Origin: JBBIJR01 sp037445875
GTDB taxonomy: Bacteria > CLD3 > SB21
Assembly (NCBI GenBank): GCA_037445875.1
Contig: JBBIJR010000027.1
Coordinates: 1 to 41,877 of the forward strand
Direction of reading: 5' to 3'
Length of the DNA stretch: 41,877 nucleotides
Shown here: positions 17,706-25,834 of the stretch, piece by piece
Layout: every line of letters begins with the position of its first letter
How positions within the stretch are numbered: position 1 is the first letter of the stretch
The notes under the pieces: generated by a model
Database searches by the model: none
What the model saw: only the letters and a program-made list of their open reading frames with translations
What the model was told of the DNA's origin: nothing
Made by a program: the position numbers and the translations under genes

Positions 17706-19166
17706 ATGTCGCTTCGCTGGAAGATCGGGCTCGGCGCGCTGCTGGGCCTGTGGATCCTGACAGGCGGTTACGGGCTGTGGCGCCTTCATTCCCTCCACGT
17801 ATTTCTTCATCAAACCGCGGACACGTCAGCGCAACAGTGGCGCCTGGTGTTCAGCTTGCGCGATGCGCTCCGGACGCAGGAACGGATCGTCGAGCGGTGG
17901 ATGGTCGGAGAGCCGATCGGTGCGGATGACCGGGAGCAGTGGTCCCGATCGGTCACGGAGTCCGTCGCAGCGGTGGATTCGCTCCGTGCGCTGTCCGACC
18001 GGCAGGAGAACGATACAGGCTTCGAGGTTCCGGATACTCTGCACGCGCTTGAATTGCTGAGTGCGATTCGCGATCGCGAAACGTCGTTTGCAGGGATCAG
18101 GTGGACGGGACGGAGCGCATCGGTCGGCTCACTTCGCGCCCGTGTCGATTCCGCCCGTCGAGATCTGGCTCTCCTGGAAGAACGAGTCGAAATCGATCAG
18201 AACCGGCGGATGCGCGCGGCCGGCCGTTCGGCCCGGACGATGGCGGGGGTCGAGTACGGTTCCCATACCCTAATGCTGATCGTGATCCTGGTCCTGCTGG
18301 TGCCGCTCCTGCGTCTGACGGCCACGATCGGCCGTCTGAAGAACCTAACCGTCCGATACGCCCGCGGTGAATTCGACCGGGGCATCGAGGCCTCCGGACC
18401 CAACGAGATCAGAGAATTGATCGTCTCGTTCCACGCCATGGGCGAGCAGCTCCAGGAACTCGACCACCTCAAGTCGGAATTCTTCAACAAACTCGTGCAC
18501 GACTTCAAGAGTCCGCTGGACAACATCAAGCAGTCTGCCGATGTCCTGCTCGAAGATGCCGCCGGGAACCGCCTGGAACCCCAGCAGCGCGAGTTCCTCG
18601 AAATCATCAAACGCAGCGCGACCAATCTGCGTACGATGGTCCAGGATCAGCTCACCGAATCCAAACTGCTGGCCGGCAGGACGGAACTGCACTTCGATCG
18701 TCTCGATATCAAAGGCCTTATCCTGGACCGCATCCAGTTGCAGAAACCGACGGCGAGCGCGCGGCGGATCCGGTTTGCCGTCAAGTTCACGGACGCGCCC
18801 TTCCTGCTCGCCTGCGACCGCTCCAGGATGGGACGCGTCGTGGACAACTTGCTGTCGAACGCGATCAAGTACTCTCCGGACGCCTCCACGATCACGGTCG
18901 AATTGGATGACCGGATCGAGGGTATGATCGAGTTCCGCATCATCGATCAGGGTCCCGGCGTCCCTGCGAACATGCAGGACAATATCTTCCAGAAGTACGT
19001 GCGGCTGCCCGGCTCCCTGCCCGGCACGGGGCTCGGGCTTTTCACGGCAAAGTACATCGTCGAGCGCCACGGCGGCCAGATCTGGGTCAAGAGCCGCGAG
19101 GGCAAAGGCTCCTCGTTCCATGTGCTTCTTCCCGTGACACCCGACTTCGGGGATGTGGCACGATGA
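17706..19166 (+). CDS. Membrane sensor histidine kinase with HAMP domain
   Basis: A 486-residue kinase. Helix 1 (about residues 6-24) and helix 2 (about 184-202) enclose a periplasmic sensor region of about 155 residues, rich in Arg and Glu and probably helical. A HAMP linker follows, then the H-box LVHDFKSPLDNI (His265), the N-box VVDNLLSNAIKYSP, the G1 box DQGPGVP and the G2 box GTGLGLFTAKYIVERHGG. It should autophosphorylate at His265, but no response regulator gene is near, so it is an orphan kinase. It starts 17 bases after accB with no clear ribosome site. Its stop overlaps a small lipoprotein ORF. The ligand is unknown. Confidence 0.92.
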   Translation: MSLRWKIGLGALLGLWILTGGYGLWRLHSLHVFLHQTADTSAQQWRLVFSLRDALRTQERIVERWMVGEPIGADDREQWSRSVTESVAAVDSLRALSDRQENDTGFEVPDTLHALELLSAIRDRETSFAGIRWTGRSASVGSLRARVDSARRDLALLEERVEIDQNRRMRAAGRSARTMAGVEYGSHTLMLIVILVLLVPLLRLTATIGRLKNLTVRYARGEFDRGIEASGPNEIRELIVSFHAMGEQLQELDHLKSEFFNKLVHDFKSPLDNIKQSADVLLEDAAGNRLEPQQREFLEIIKRSATNLRTMVQDQLTESKLLAGRTELHFDRLDIKGLILDRIQLQKPTASARRIRFAVKFTDAPFLLACDRSRMGRVVDNLLSNAIKYSPDASTITVELDDRIEGMIEFRIIDQGPGVPANMQDNIFQKYVRLPGSLPGTGLGLFTAKYIVERHGGQIWVKSREGKGSSFHVLLPVTPDFGDVAR

Positions 19167-19285
19167 GGCTTAGACGCAACCGAGATCGCGGGGTTGTCCT
19201 AAAAATTCTTGCGGCGCTCTGCGGCTGTCACGTGGCTCTCACGGCATCCTGCGGCACAGGAACCATAATTTCCGTTGATAAATAG
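19163..19285 (+). CDS. Predicted 40-residue lipoprotein overlapping the kinase stop
   Basis: A 40-codon frame starts in an ATGA overlap with the histidine kinase stop. The N-terminus is strongly basic (MRLRRNRDRG), followed by a hydrophobic stretch VVLKILAALCGCHVALTA and the lipobox-like LTASC, with Cys30 as lipidation site; ten residues follow it and end ISVDK. This is the expected shape of a lipoprotein signal with a tiny mature part. No ribosome site of its own is evident, so translation would be coupled to the kinase. The lipobox is tolerable rather than ideal (Thr at -3). It could be a sensor accessory, or a chance frame. Confidence 0.45.
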   Translation: MRLRRNRDRGVVLKILAALCGCHVALTASCGTGTIISVDK

Positions 19286-19341
19286 ACCCATTTTCCATAA
19301 GCTTTCGTCAGCACGATCATTTCCAATAGGAGAGGTGTTCT

Positions 19342-19722
19342 ATGGCCGGAGCATTGACGATCACGGCGTGTTTGGAGGGCAAGAAGAAAGGACTTGCCTA
19401 CGGCAACCGTCTGATCCTTCCGTTTCACTGCCGCATGGTCAGCATCACCGTTGGGCTCGGCATGTCCACCATTGCCCCGCCGGACGTGTATTACGATTTC
19501 TCGCCCTCCGATCGCGACGTGTGGATCATCGAGGAGGACCAGTACACCAGCATCTATTTTCAGACCCGCAAGAACCTGCCGGCGGAATTCGGCAAGTATC
19601 AGGGCGGCGTGATCATCGAGTGCTGCGAGAAGACCGCCGACATTTTTGATTTCGGCACCCATCGGCGCCTGCGGCTGAGGTTCCGCGACGACCAACCGAC
19701 GGTGACCGTCGAGGCGGTCTGA
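19342..19722 (+). CDS. Hypothetical protein, 126 residues, beta-rich
   Basis: I do not recognise this family. The protein is soluble, has no signal peptide, and looks beta-rich: short alternating hydrophobic stretches (RLILPFHCRMVSITVGLG, VYYDFSPSDRDVWIIEED, RLRLRF, TVTVEAV). Three Cys are present, two adjacent (IIECCEKT). It has a strong ribosome site AGGAGAGG before the ATG and is followed by a clear terminator at 19747-19774, so it may be its own unit. A weak promoter TTGATA-N17-TAAGCT lies at 19275-19303. Coding use matches its neighbours. Confidence 0.7.
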   Translation: MAGALTITACLEGKKKGLAYGNRLILPFHCRMVSITVGLGMSTIAPPDVYYDFSPSDRDVWIIEEDQYTSIYFQTRKNLPAEFGKYQGGVIIECCEKTADIFDFGTHRRLRLRFRDDQPTVTVEAV

Positions 19723-19746
19723 CCGGTATCCCCCCATGCTTTGGAG

Positions 19747-19780
19747 AACATCCGTGCCGTCCCGCGCGGATGTTTTGCTT
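19747..19780 (+). terminator. Intrinsic terminator after the 126-residue protein
   Basis: A perfect eight-base stem AACATCCG (19747-19754) and CGGATGTT (19767-19774) with a 12-base loop is followed by TTGCTTT. It lies between the unknown protein and the glycosidase gene. This also argues against the earliest in-frame start of the next gene, which would lie inside it. Confidence 0.75.
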
Positions 19781-19845
19781 TCCGGCCTCCCCCCAAAACG
19801 AAAGGACGTGCAGCGGAAACCGCTTATGACGAACAGGATGTGCAT

Positions 19846-21015
19846 GTGACCGATCGCCCGACGGATAACGGGGCTTTGCACTGCGGTCTACGGTGTCTGG
19901 CCCTCGCCGTGCTGATGGGAAGCGCCTGCGGACCCGACGACCGGAGCCGTACGGAGCCCATCGACAAAGGTGTACGTCACATCGTGACCCACCTGGCGTC
20001 CGTGCCCAACCTGGTCCATGTCATCGAGGTCGACCTCGGCGAACCGTCGGTGGAACTGGCTGTCGTCAAGGCCGGCAACCGTTTGCGGGACATCCGACCG
20101 CTCTCCGTGATCGTCAGGGAACAAGTCGCCGGACGGACCGTGATCGCGGCGATCAACGGCGACTTTTTCTCGCAGGAAGGCATCCCGTCCGGGGCGCAGT
20201 TCTCCGACGGCCGCATCGTCAAGGACGGTCCGGAGAACTGGTATGCGCTGGCGATCACCGCCGACCGCCGCTTCTTCGTAGATCGGGTGCACTTTACGGG
20301 CGTACTGCTCGATGCCGGCGGCGGGGCCCTGTCGATCGATGGGTTTAACCGCCCCCGCCAGACGGACGAGGTGATCCTGTACAATTCTTTCTTCGGAGCG
20401 GCTACCAATACCAACCAGTACGGATCGGAGATCACGCTCCGCATCGACTGGCACCAGGCATGCCTGGGCGATACGATCGTTGCGGAGGTGGTGTACGTCG
20501 ACAGCGCCAGGGGAAACAGCCCGCTCTACGACAGTGTGGCGGTGGTCTCGGCCCACGGCCTTCGCCGCGATTTCCTGCACGGCCTCAAGGCCGGCGATCG
20601 GGTCCGCCTCGTGCAGCAGGCGGTCCCGTTCTACGGCCGGTTGAAAAGCGTGATCGGTGGATTTCCGCTCCTGGTAAAGAACGGCAAGAACGTCGTCCTC
20701 CGCAGCGACCACGCGGGCGGGGAATTCGCGCAGAGCAATTCGGCCCGTACGGCGATCGGGTTCTCCAACAACGAACGCAAGCTCTTCCTCGTGTGCGTGG
20801 ACGGAAGCCAGCCGAATTACAGCGTCGGCATGGGCCTCTCCGAGCTGGCGGACTTCTTGATCGAACTCGGCTGCGAACAGGCGATCAACCTCGACGGCGG
20901 TGGATCGAGCACCCTGGTGGTGGGCCGTCAGGTGGCCAATCGGCCTTCCGAGGCGGGCACGGAGCGGGCCGTTTCCAACGCGCTCGTACTTTACCGAACG
21001 GAACGGCCGCGATGA
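19846..21015 (+). CDS. Phosphodiester glycosidase (NAGPA/DUF2233) lipoprotein
   Basis: About 389 residues. The preferred start is GTG 19846, seven bases after AGGA and followed by a hydrophobic stretch CLALAVLMGSAC whose Cys fits a lipobox. The frame is open back to 19741 but that would run through a terminator. The domain matches the phosphodiester glycosidase family (the mammalian uncovering enzyme and bacterial DUF2233 proteins): INGDFFSQEG near residue 105, KSVIGGFPLLVKNGK, RTAIGFSNN and the C-terminal QAINLDGGGSSTLVV. Such proteins cleave N-acetylglucosamine phosphodiesters, perhaps in cell-wall polymers; the substrate here is unknown. Its stop overlaps the next kinase gene as ATGA. Confidence 0.87.
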   Translation: MTDRPTDNGALHCGLRCLALAVLMGSACGPDDRSRTEPIDKGVRHIVTHLASVPNLVHVIEVDLGEPSVELAVVKAGNRLRDIRPLSVIVREQVAGRTVIAAINGDFFSQEGIPSGAQFSDGRIVKDGPENWYALAITADRRFFVDRVHFTGVLLDAGGGALSIDGFNRPRQTDEVILYNSFFGAATNTNQYGSEITLRIDWHQACLGDTIVAEVVYVDSARGNSPLYDSVAVVSAHGLRRDFLHGLKAGDRVRLVQQAVPFYGRLKSVIGGFPLLVKNGKNVVLRSDHAGGEFAQSNSARTAIGFSNNERKLFLVCVDGSQPNYSVGMGLSELADFLIELGCEQAINLDGGGSSTLVVGRQVANRPSEAGTERAVSNALVLYRTERPR

Positions 21016-22226
21016 ACGAGCCCCCCAAGCGCACCCAGCGCGACCCCTATCGCCTGACGGCCAATATCAAGGCCGGTCTGTTCGCACTCGCGATCCTCAT
21101 CATTTTCGGTGTGCTGGCGTACACGCAGTATATCGTCGAGCTTCTTCGGGAGGATTCGCGGCACATCGTGCGCATCTACACGCAGCTGATCGGACGCATC
21201 GGCCAGGAGGACCCCAACGCGGAGTACAGCTTCCTCTTCGACGAGGTCATCAAGCGGATCGATTTCCCCATCGTCAATACGGACGCCGAGGGCAACCCCA
21301 TTTCCTGGCGCAACATCGACGACGTACCCAACGACAGCCTCACTTCGCTCAACGTCCAGCGGATCCGGGCGGTTCTGGCGCGGATGGACCTCGAGAACGA
21401 ACCGATTCCGATACGGTATGAGCAGACGGTACTCGGATACATTCATTACGACACCGATACGCGGTTGATCCGCCAGCTCGCGTGGCTCCCGTTCGTCGAG
21501 ATCGCCGTCGTCGGCGCGTTCATCCTGATCGGCTACATCGGCTTCAGCAACATCAAGCGGAGCGAACAGCGTTCCATCTGGATCGGCATGGCCAAAGAGA
21601 CGGCGCATCAGTTGGGTACGCCCGTGTCCTCCATGATGGGATGGGTAGAATTGCTCCGCCAGGAGTCGGAGGGCCGAGAGTCAACGGAGAAGATCCTGCG
21701 GGAGATGGAGGTGGACATCAAGCGCATCGACAAGGTCGTTTCGCGGTTCTCCCAGATCGGTTCGGCGTCGGAACTGCGCCGGCAGAGCCTGATCCCTATC
21801 CTTCAGGATCTGGTGGAGTACTTTCGCAAGCGAGTGCCCCAGCTCGGCAAGCGCGTCGTGATCGAGGAGGAGTATCGCACGGACGTTTCGGTCTCGGTGA
21901 ATGCCCAGCTGTTCGGCTGGGTGGTGGAAAATGTGCTCAAGAATGCGCTCGACGCCATCGAGGACCGGGAGGGCCAAATCGTGATCACGCTCGACCGCCA
22001 CAACAAGGCCGCCCTGCTCGACATCCGGGACAACGGACGCGGCATTTCGATCAAGAACCGGGACAACGTTTTTCGGCCCGGTTACAGCACCAAGAAGCGC
22101 GGCTGGGGACTCGGTTTAAGCCTTGCAAAAAGGATCATAGAGGATTATCATAGAGGCAAGATCTTCGTCAAGGAAAGCCGGCCCGGCGAAGGCACGACGA
22201 TCCGGATCCAGTTGAAGGAGAAATAA
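21012..22226 (+). CDS. Membrane sensor histidine kinase, FCB-type H-box
   Basis: This 404-residue kinase has two membrane helices (about residues 20-40 and 158-176) around a periplasmic loop of about 115 residues. The catalytic core follows without a HAMP domain. The H-box is AKETAHQLGTPVSSMMGWVELL with His199, a pattern common in Bacteroidota and Ignavibacteria. The ATPase motifs are VVENVLKNALDAIED (N), DIRDNGRGIS (G1) and GWGLGLSLAKRI (G2). The start at 21012 makes an ATGA overlap with the glycosidase stop; a longer frame back to 20460 is glycosidase sequence in another frame. There is no adjacent response regulator. Confidence 0.92.
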   Translation: MNEPPKRTQRDPYRLTANIKAGLFALAILIIFGVLAYTQYIVELLREDSRHIVRIYTQLIGRIGQEDPNAEYSFLFDEVIKRIDFPIVNTDAEGNPISWRNIDDVPNDSLTSLNVQRIRAVLARMDLENEPIPIRYEQTVLGYIHYDTDTRLIRQLAWLPFVEIAVVGAFILIGYIGFSNIKRSEQRSIWIGMAKETAHQLGTPVSSMMGWVELLRQESEGRESTEKILREMEVDIKRIDKVVSRFSQIGSASELRRQSLIPILQDLVEYFRKRVPQLGKRVVIEEEYRTDVSVSVNAQLFGWVVENVLKNALDAIEDREGQIVITLDRHNKAALLDIRDNGRGISIKNRDNVFRPGYSTKKRGWGLGLSLAKRIIEDYHRGKIFVKESRPGEGTTIRIQLKEK

Positions 22227-22238
22227 CAGGAGCGGCGC

Positions 22239-22691
22239 ATGGCGGTCACAGAAGAACAGATACGGCGAATTGTGGAAGAGACGCGCCGGCAGCTCGGCGA
22301 CGGGGCCGACATCGAGACGCTCAAGGCGATCGTCCGCGAAACGGTACGGCGCCTCGACGAGGACAACGGCGGCTTCGTGCAGCAACATCCAAGCACGTTC
22401 CAGTACCTGCACCGTACGGAGGGCCGGATCATCGTTACGGCGTTCGGCAAGAACCATCCCGGGATCATCTCGGCGATTTCCGAGACCCTGGCCCGGTGCC
22501 GGTGCGATATTCTCGACGTGAGCCAGAAGATCATGCAGGAGTTCTTTACCCTGATCATGCTCGTGGACATCCGCAACGCGGACTGCCCGTTCGGCGTCAT
22601 CAAGGAGAACCTAGCCCGCGCGAGTGAACAACTCGGCGTGCGCATCCTGGCCCAGCACGAGGACGTCTTCAACGCCATGCATCGCATCTGA
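22239..22691 (+). CDS. ACT-domain protein with N-terminal helical extension
   Basis: A 150-residue protein. The C-terminal 90 residues are an ACT domain of the UPF0237 type: GRIIVTAFGKNHPGIISAISETLARCRCDILDVSQ, FFTLIMLVDI and a final helix. ACT domains bind small molecules, often amino acids. The first 60 residues are a charged helical region (RRIVEETRRQLG, VRETVRRLDED) that ordinary 90-residue family members lack. A ribosome site AGGAG lies seven bases before the ATG. It sits between a histidine kinase and an enoyl-CoA hydratase with short gaps, likely co-transcribed. The ligand and role are unknown. Confidence 0.85.
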   Translation: MAVTEEQIRRIVEETRRQLGDGADIETLKAIVRETVRRLDEDNGGFVQQHPSTFQYLHRTEGRIIVTAFGKNHPGIISAISETLARCRCDILDVSQKIMQEFFTLIMLVDIRNADCPFGVIKENLARASEQLGVRILAQHEDVFNAMHRI

Positions 22692-22703
22692 GGGAGACCA
22701 CCA

Positions 22704-23483
22704 TTGGAATTCAAACATCTGATCTACAAGAACGAGGGCGGTCTCGTCGTCGTGGCGCTCAACCGTCCGAGGGTCAATGCGCTCAACCGGGAACTGCTCG
22801 GCGAACTGTCTCTCGTGTGCGACCGGATCGCGGAGGACGATACCGCGCGCGTGATGGTATTGTGTTCGGCGCTCGAACAGTTCTGTGCCGGGGCGGACCT
22901 GAAGGAGCGCCAGAGCATGGACGACGACGGCGTGCGCGAGTTTGTCAAGAACGTGATCGGAGGCACCATGCGCAGGATCGGCGACATCGCGATCCCGACG
23001 ATCGCCGCGGTCAACGGCAGCGCGCTGGGCGGCGGGTGTGAATTGGCCCTGGCCTGCGATTTCCGGATCCTTTCCGACGAGGCGAAGATCGGCTTGCGGG
23101 AGACGGCGCTGGGGATTATTCCCGGTGCGGGCGGCACCCAGCGATTGCCCCGCTTGATCGGTTACTCCCATGCCCTCCTCTGGATTCTGACGGCACGCGT
23201 CTTCACGGCGGAGGAAGCGCTGCAGCACGGCGTGGCCCAGATCGTGACCAGGCCCGAGGATCTGCTCGGGGAGGCCAAGAAACTCGCCGAGGAGATCATG
23301 GCCAATGCTCCCGTTGCGGTCCGGCTTGCAAAGAAGGCAGTGCGGCGCGGGCTGGACGTCCCCCTGCCCGACGGGCTCACGATCGAGAACGAATGTTACA
23401 ACGAGGTCATCCCGACGAACGATCGGCTCGAAGCGCTCAAGGCCTTTGCCGAAAAGCGCAAACCCAACTGGACGAATTCGTAG
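22704..23483 (+). CDS. Enoyl-CoA hydratase/isomerase family protein (methylglutaconyl-CoA hydratase-like)
   Basis: A crotonase-fold enzyme of 259 residues. The start is TTG, about eight bases after GGGAG. The oxyanion hole and first catalytic Glu lie in NGSALGGGCELALACDF, the second Glu in GLRETALGIIPGAGGTQRLPRLIG, and the CoA region in FCAGADLKERQSM. The GLxETxLxIIPGAGGTQRLPR form resembles AUH/LiuC methylglutaconyl-CoA hydratases of leucine breakdown more than fatty-acid FadB-type enzymes. No other leucine or fatty-acid genes are nearby, so the specific substrate stays open. Confidence 0.9.
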   Translation: MEFKHLIYKNEGGLVVVALNRPRVNALNRELLGELSLVCDRIAEDDTARVMVLCSALEQFCAGADLKERQSMDDDGVREFVKNVIGGTMRRIGDIAIPTIAAVNGSALGGGCELALACDFRILSDEAKIGLRETALGIIPGAGGTQRLPRLIGYSHALLWILTARVFTAEEALQHGVAQIVTRPEDLLGEAKKLAEEIMANAPVAVRLAKKAVRRGLDVPLPDGLTIENECYNEVIPTNDRLEALKAFAEKRKPNWTNS

Positions 23484-23770
23484 AGGGATCTTGTACATTC
23501 TTGGGGCTGAAGACCGACGATTCCTGGTCTGCTCTGTTTCCCGCCCGCTCAAGTGCCGGGCTATAAACAGGCGCAAACTCCTTCAAGGAGGATCAGCGGT
23601 GATTCGGCCAGCGGCCGCCTCTGGCGTGTACGTGTCGTGTTTCTGGCTAGAACCCAAGATATTGGGTCAGCTTTGTTGATAGTGAGAATGCAATACCCCT
23701 CTGTGTACTCGAGCCTGCATAAGTTACTTCCCCCTCATTTCCAAGGTGGAGTCAGACGTGTTTTTATCCC

Positions 23771-25321
23771 ATGACTAGATTCCTCTCCCCTGAACCCGGC
23801 GTCGTCCTGTCCAAGGCATTCACCACGCCCTTTCAGAACGCCATTGCCACGGCCCGTACGTGTTATTCGGGCAAGGGCATCGTACACGACGAGCAGATCA
23901 CGGAGAAGCATTTTCCTCTCGCGCGCAGCGTGTACCAGGCCGGTCACCACACCGTGTTCACCCATGCCTATTTCCAGTTCGAACTCTCCAACGTGAGCCG
24001 GCAGTTCATCTGGAGTTTCCTGCACAGCCATCCGTTCTACAATTCCGAGCAGGTCAGCCAGCGCTACGTGGAGATCAAGCGCGGTGCGTTCGTCGTTCCG
24101 CCGCTGGAGGGCGAAGCGCTGGAGGTGTATCGATCCACGCTGGACGCCCAGATCGAGGCGTATTTTCGGATGAACGAACTCCTCCTGCCGCTTGCCGAGG
24201 CCGCGTATTTCGAGCGTTTTCCCGCGCGGGCCAGGAACCGCGAGAGATACGCGAAAGAGATCCGCAAGAAGTGCCAGGAGATTGCCCGCTACGCCGTGCC
24301 GGTGGCGGCGATGGCGTACCTCTATCACACGGTCAGCGGTATCACGCTCATGCGGTACTACCGCCTGTGCAACCAGTACGACACGCCGCTGGAACAGCGG
24401 CTGGTGGTCGAAAAGATGGTCGGGGAACTGATCAAGCTCGATCCGCTGTACCGTGTCGTACTGGAGGATGAACTGCCCCTCGAGCAGACGGCCGAGCATG
24501 AATATTTCAGTTCCCATGTGGACTACTACGAGCGCCGCGCCCAGCGAGCGTTCGTTGAGGAATTCGACCGCAGCCTCGAAGGGCGAATTTCCCGTCTCGT
24601 TGATCACAAAAAGAATAACGAGGCCGTGCTTGCCCAGAGCGTGCGGGAAGTCCTCGGTGTCACGGCGGCGTCCTTGTCCGACGAGGACGCGATCCGGCTC
24701 GCGCTCGACCCCGCGCGCAACCGTATTTTCGGTGAGTCGCTCAACCTTACGACGCTTTCCAAGATTTCGCGGGCCATGTTCCATCCCCATTACACTTTCC
24801 GCAAGAAGCTCAGTCACACGGCGGACTCCCAGGACCAGCGGCATCGCCTGACCCCGGCATCGCGGCCTGTGCTCATGGCCCATCAGACCGACGAGCCCGA
24901 CTACCTCACCCCGATGCTCGTCGCCTCGGACGATAAAGTGAAGAAGTTCTACGACGACACCATGGCCCGCTCGTGGGATGGCATGAATAGCCTCCGCCGG
25001 CTGGGCGTGCGGGAGGAGTTCGTCATGTATCTTCTTCCCAATGCGGTGGCGGTGCGCTTCACCGAATCGTCCGACCTGCTCAACCTGCATCACAAGATGG
25101 CGATGCGGCTTTGTTATCTGGCACAGGAAGAGATCTGGCGTGCGAGCGTGGACGAGGCATCGCAGATCACGGACGTGAATCCCAAGATTGGGCGGTATCT
25201 GCTGCCGCCGTGTGGGATTCGCTATTTGGCCGATCTCCGGCCGTATTGTCCCGAGGGTGACCGTTTTTGCGGCGAGCGCGTCTGGACCCTGTCTATGGGC
25301 GACTATCATCGGTTGATTTGA
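23771..25321 (+). CDS. Double-length ThyX-family thymidylate synthase-like protein
   Basis: Ordinary FAD-dependent ThyX is about 220-260 residues and works as a homotetramer; this protein has 516 and contains two ThyX-like halves. The first half has FTHAYFQFELSNVSRQF (residues about 63-79) and SEQVSQRYVE, but the RHR of the family motif RHRxxSxNxxSxR is replaced by HSH. The second half has SRAMFHPHYTFRKKL and an intact QDQRHRLTPASRP (Arg357, His358, Arg359). Flavin and dUMP residues may thus be shared between halves, making a pseudo-tetramer from two chains. It may make dTMP; no thyA is in the window. The start is ATG 23771; the 287-base gap upstream shows only a short palindrome at 23652-23667. 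Confidence 0.85.
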   Translation: MTRFLSPEPGVVLSKAFTTPFQNAIATARTCYSGKGIVHDEQITEKHFPLARSVYQAGHHTVFTHAYFQFELSNVSRQFIWSFLHSHPFYNSEQVSQRYVEIKRGAFVVPPLEGEALEVYRSTLDAQIEAYFRMNELLLPLAEAAYFERFPARARNRERYAKEIRKKCQEIARYAVPVAAMAYLYHTVSGITLMRYYRLCNQYDTPLEQRLVVEKMVGELIKLDPLYRVVLEDELPLEQTAEHEYFSSHVDYYERRAQRAFVEEFDRSLEGRISRLVDHKKNNEAVLAQSVREVLGVTAASLSDEDAIRLALDPARNRIFGESLNLTTLSKISRAMFHPHYTFRKKLSHTADSQDQRHRLTPASRPVLMAHQTDEPDYLTPMLVASDDKVKKFYDDTMARSWDGMNSLRRLGVREEFVMYLLPNAVAVRFTESSDLLNLHHKMAMRLCYLAQEEIWRASVDEASQITDVNPKIGRYLLPPCGIRYLADLRPYCPEGDRFCGERVWTLSMGDYHRLI

Positions 25322-25483
25322 TGGCAGAATCGAGGGCCACCCTCGGCTCGGTGGTGGCGTGGAACTTGTTCCCGCATCGGTACCCGGTAGCGCTGGCCAT
25401 CACGGCCCTGCCCTGTACGTGGCTGGGCGGCAAGTGGAAATCACATTGAACGCACGATTCTGCCGAGGAGCTAAAAAACGCCT

Positions 25484-25834
25484 ATGAAACAGGCAACAGT
25501 GGATGAATTCATCAGAGCGAGGGTCCTCCCGGAATTCCGGGGCATTGTGCAGGCGCTTCGAAAACTGATGCGCGAGGAGGCGCCCGGAGCAAAGGAAATG
25601 ATCAGCTACGGAATCCCCGCGTGGAGAGGCCGCCGCATCCTGGCCGTGATCAGCCCGACGAAGAAGGACATCACCTTCGCATTCTCGGAGGGGGCGAAGT
25701 TCCATGACAAATACGGCCTGCTCCGCGGCGTCGGCCGGAAGTCGAAACACGTGAAGATCAAAGGCATGCAGGAGCTGAACAAAACGGCGCTCCGATATTA
25801 TATCAGGCAGGCGCTGAAGCTCGATGAACAATGA
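25484..25834 (+). CDS. DUF1801 (YdhG-like) protein
   Basis: A 116-residue small soluble protein of the DUF1801 family, with MKQATVDEFIR at the start, EMISYGIPAWRGRRILAVISPTKKDITFAFSEGA in the core (characteristic), and ALRYYIRQALKLDEQ at the end. The fold is YdhG/CyaY-like and its function is unknown, though iron or small-molecule binding has been suggested for relatives. GAGGAG lies some 13 bases before the ATG. Its stop overlaps a small downstream ORF. The 160 bases between thyX and this gene contain only a 42-codon frame that I do not accept. Confidence 0.85.
   Translation: MKQATVDEFIRARVLPEFRGIVQALRKLMREEAPGAKEMISYGIPAWRGRRILAVISPTKKDITFAFSEGAKFHDKYGLLRGVGRKSKHVKIKGMQELNKTALRYYIRQALKLDEQ

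Noticed and set aside
19741..19845. Upstream extension of the phosphodiester glycosidase
   Set aside because: It would run through the terminator at 19747-19774, and the lipoprotein signal with its ribosome site begins at 19846.
20460..21011. Upstream extension of the second histidine kinase
   Set aside because: The bases encode the glycosidase in another frame; ATG 21012 has the ATGA overlap and a normal kinase N-terminus.
23652..23667. ACCCAA-gata-TTGGGT palindrome upstream of the ThyX-like gene
   Set aside because: Short, single and not placed next to a recognisable promoter; too weak to call an operator.
25321..25449. 42-codon frame directly after the ThyX-like gene (TGATG overlap)
   Set aside because: No ribosome site, no recognisable signal or domain, and it is short enough to arise by chance.
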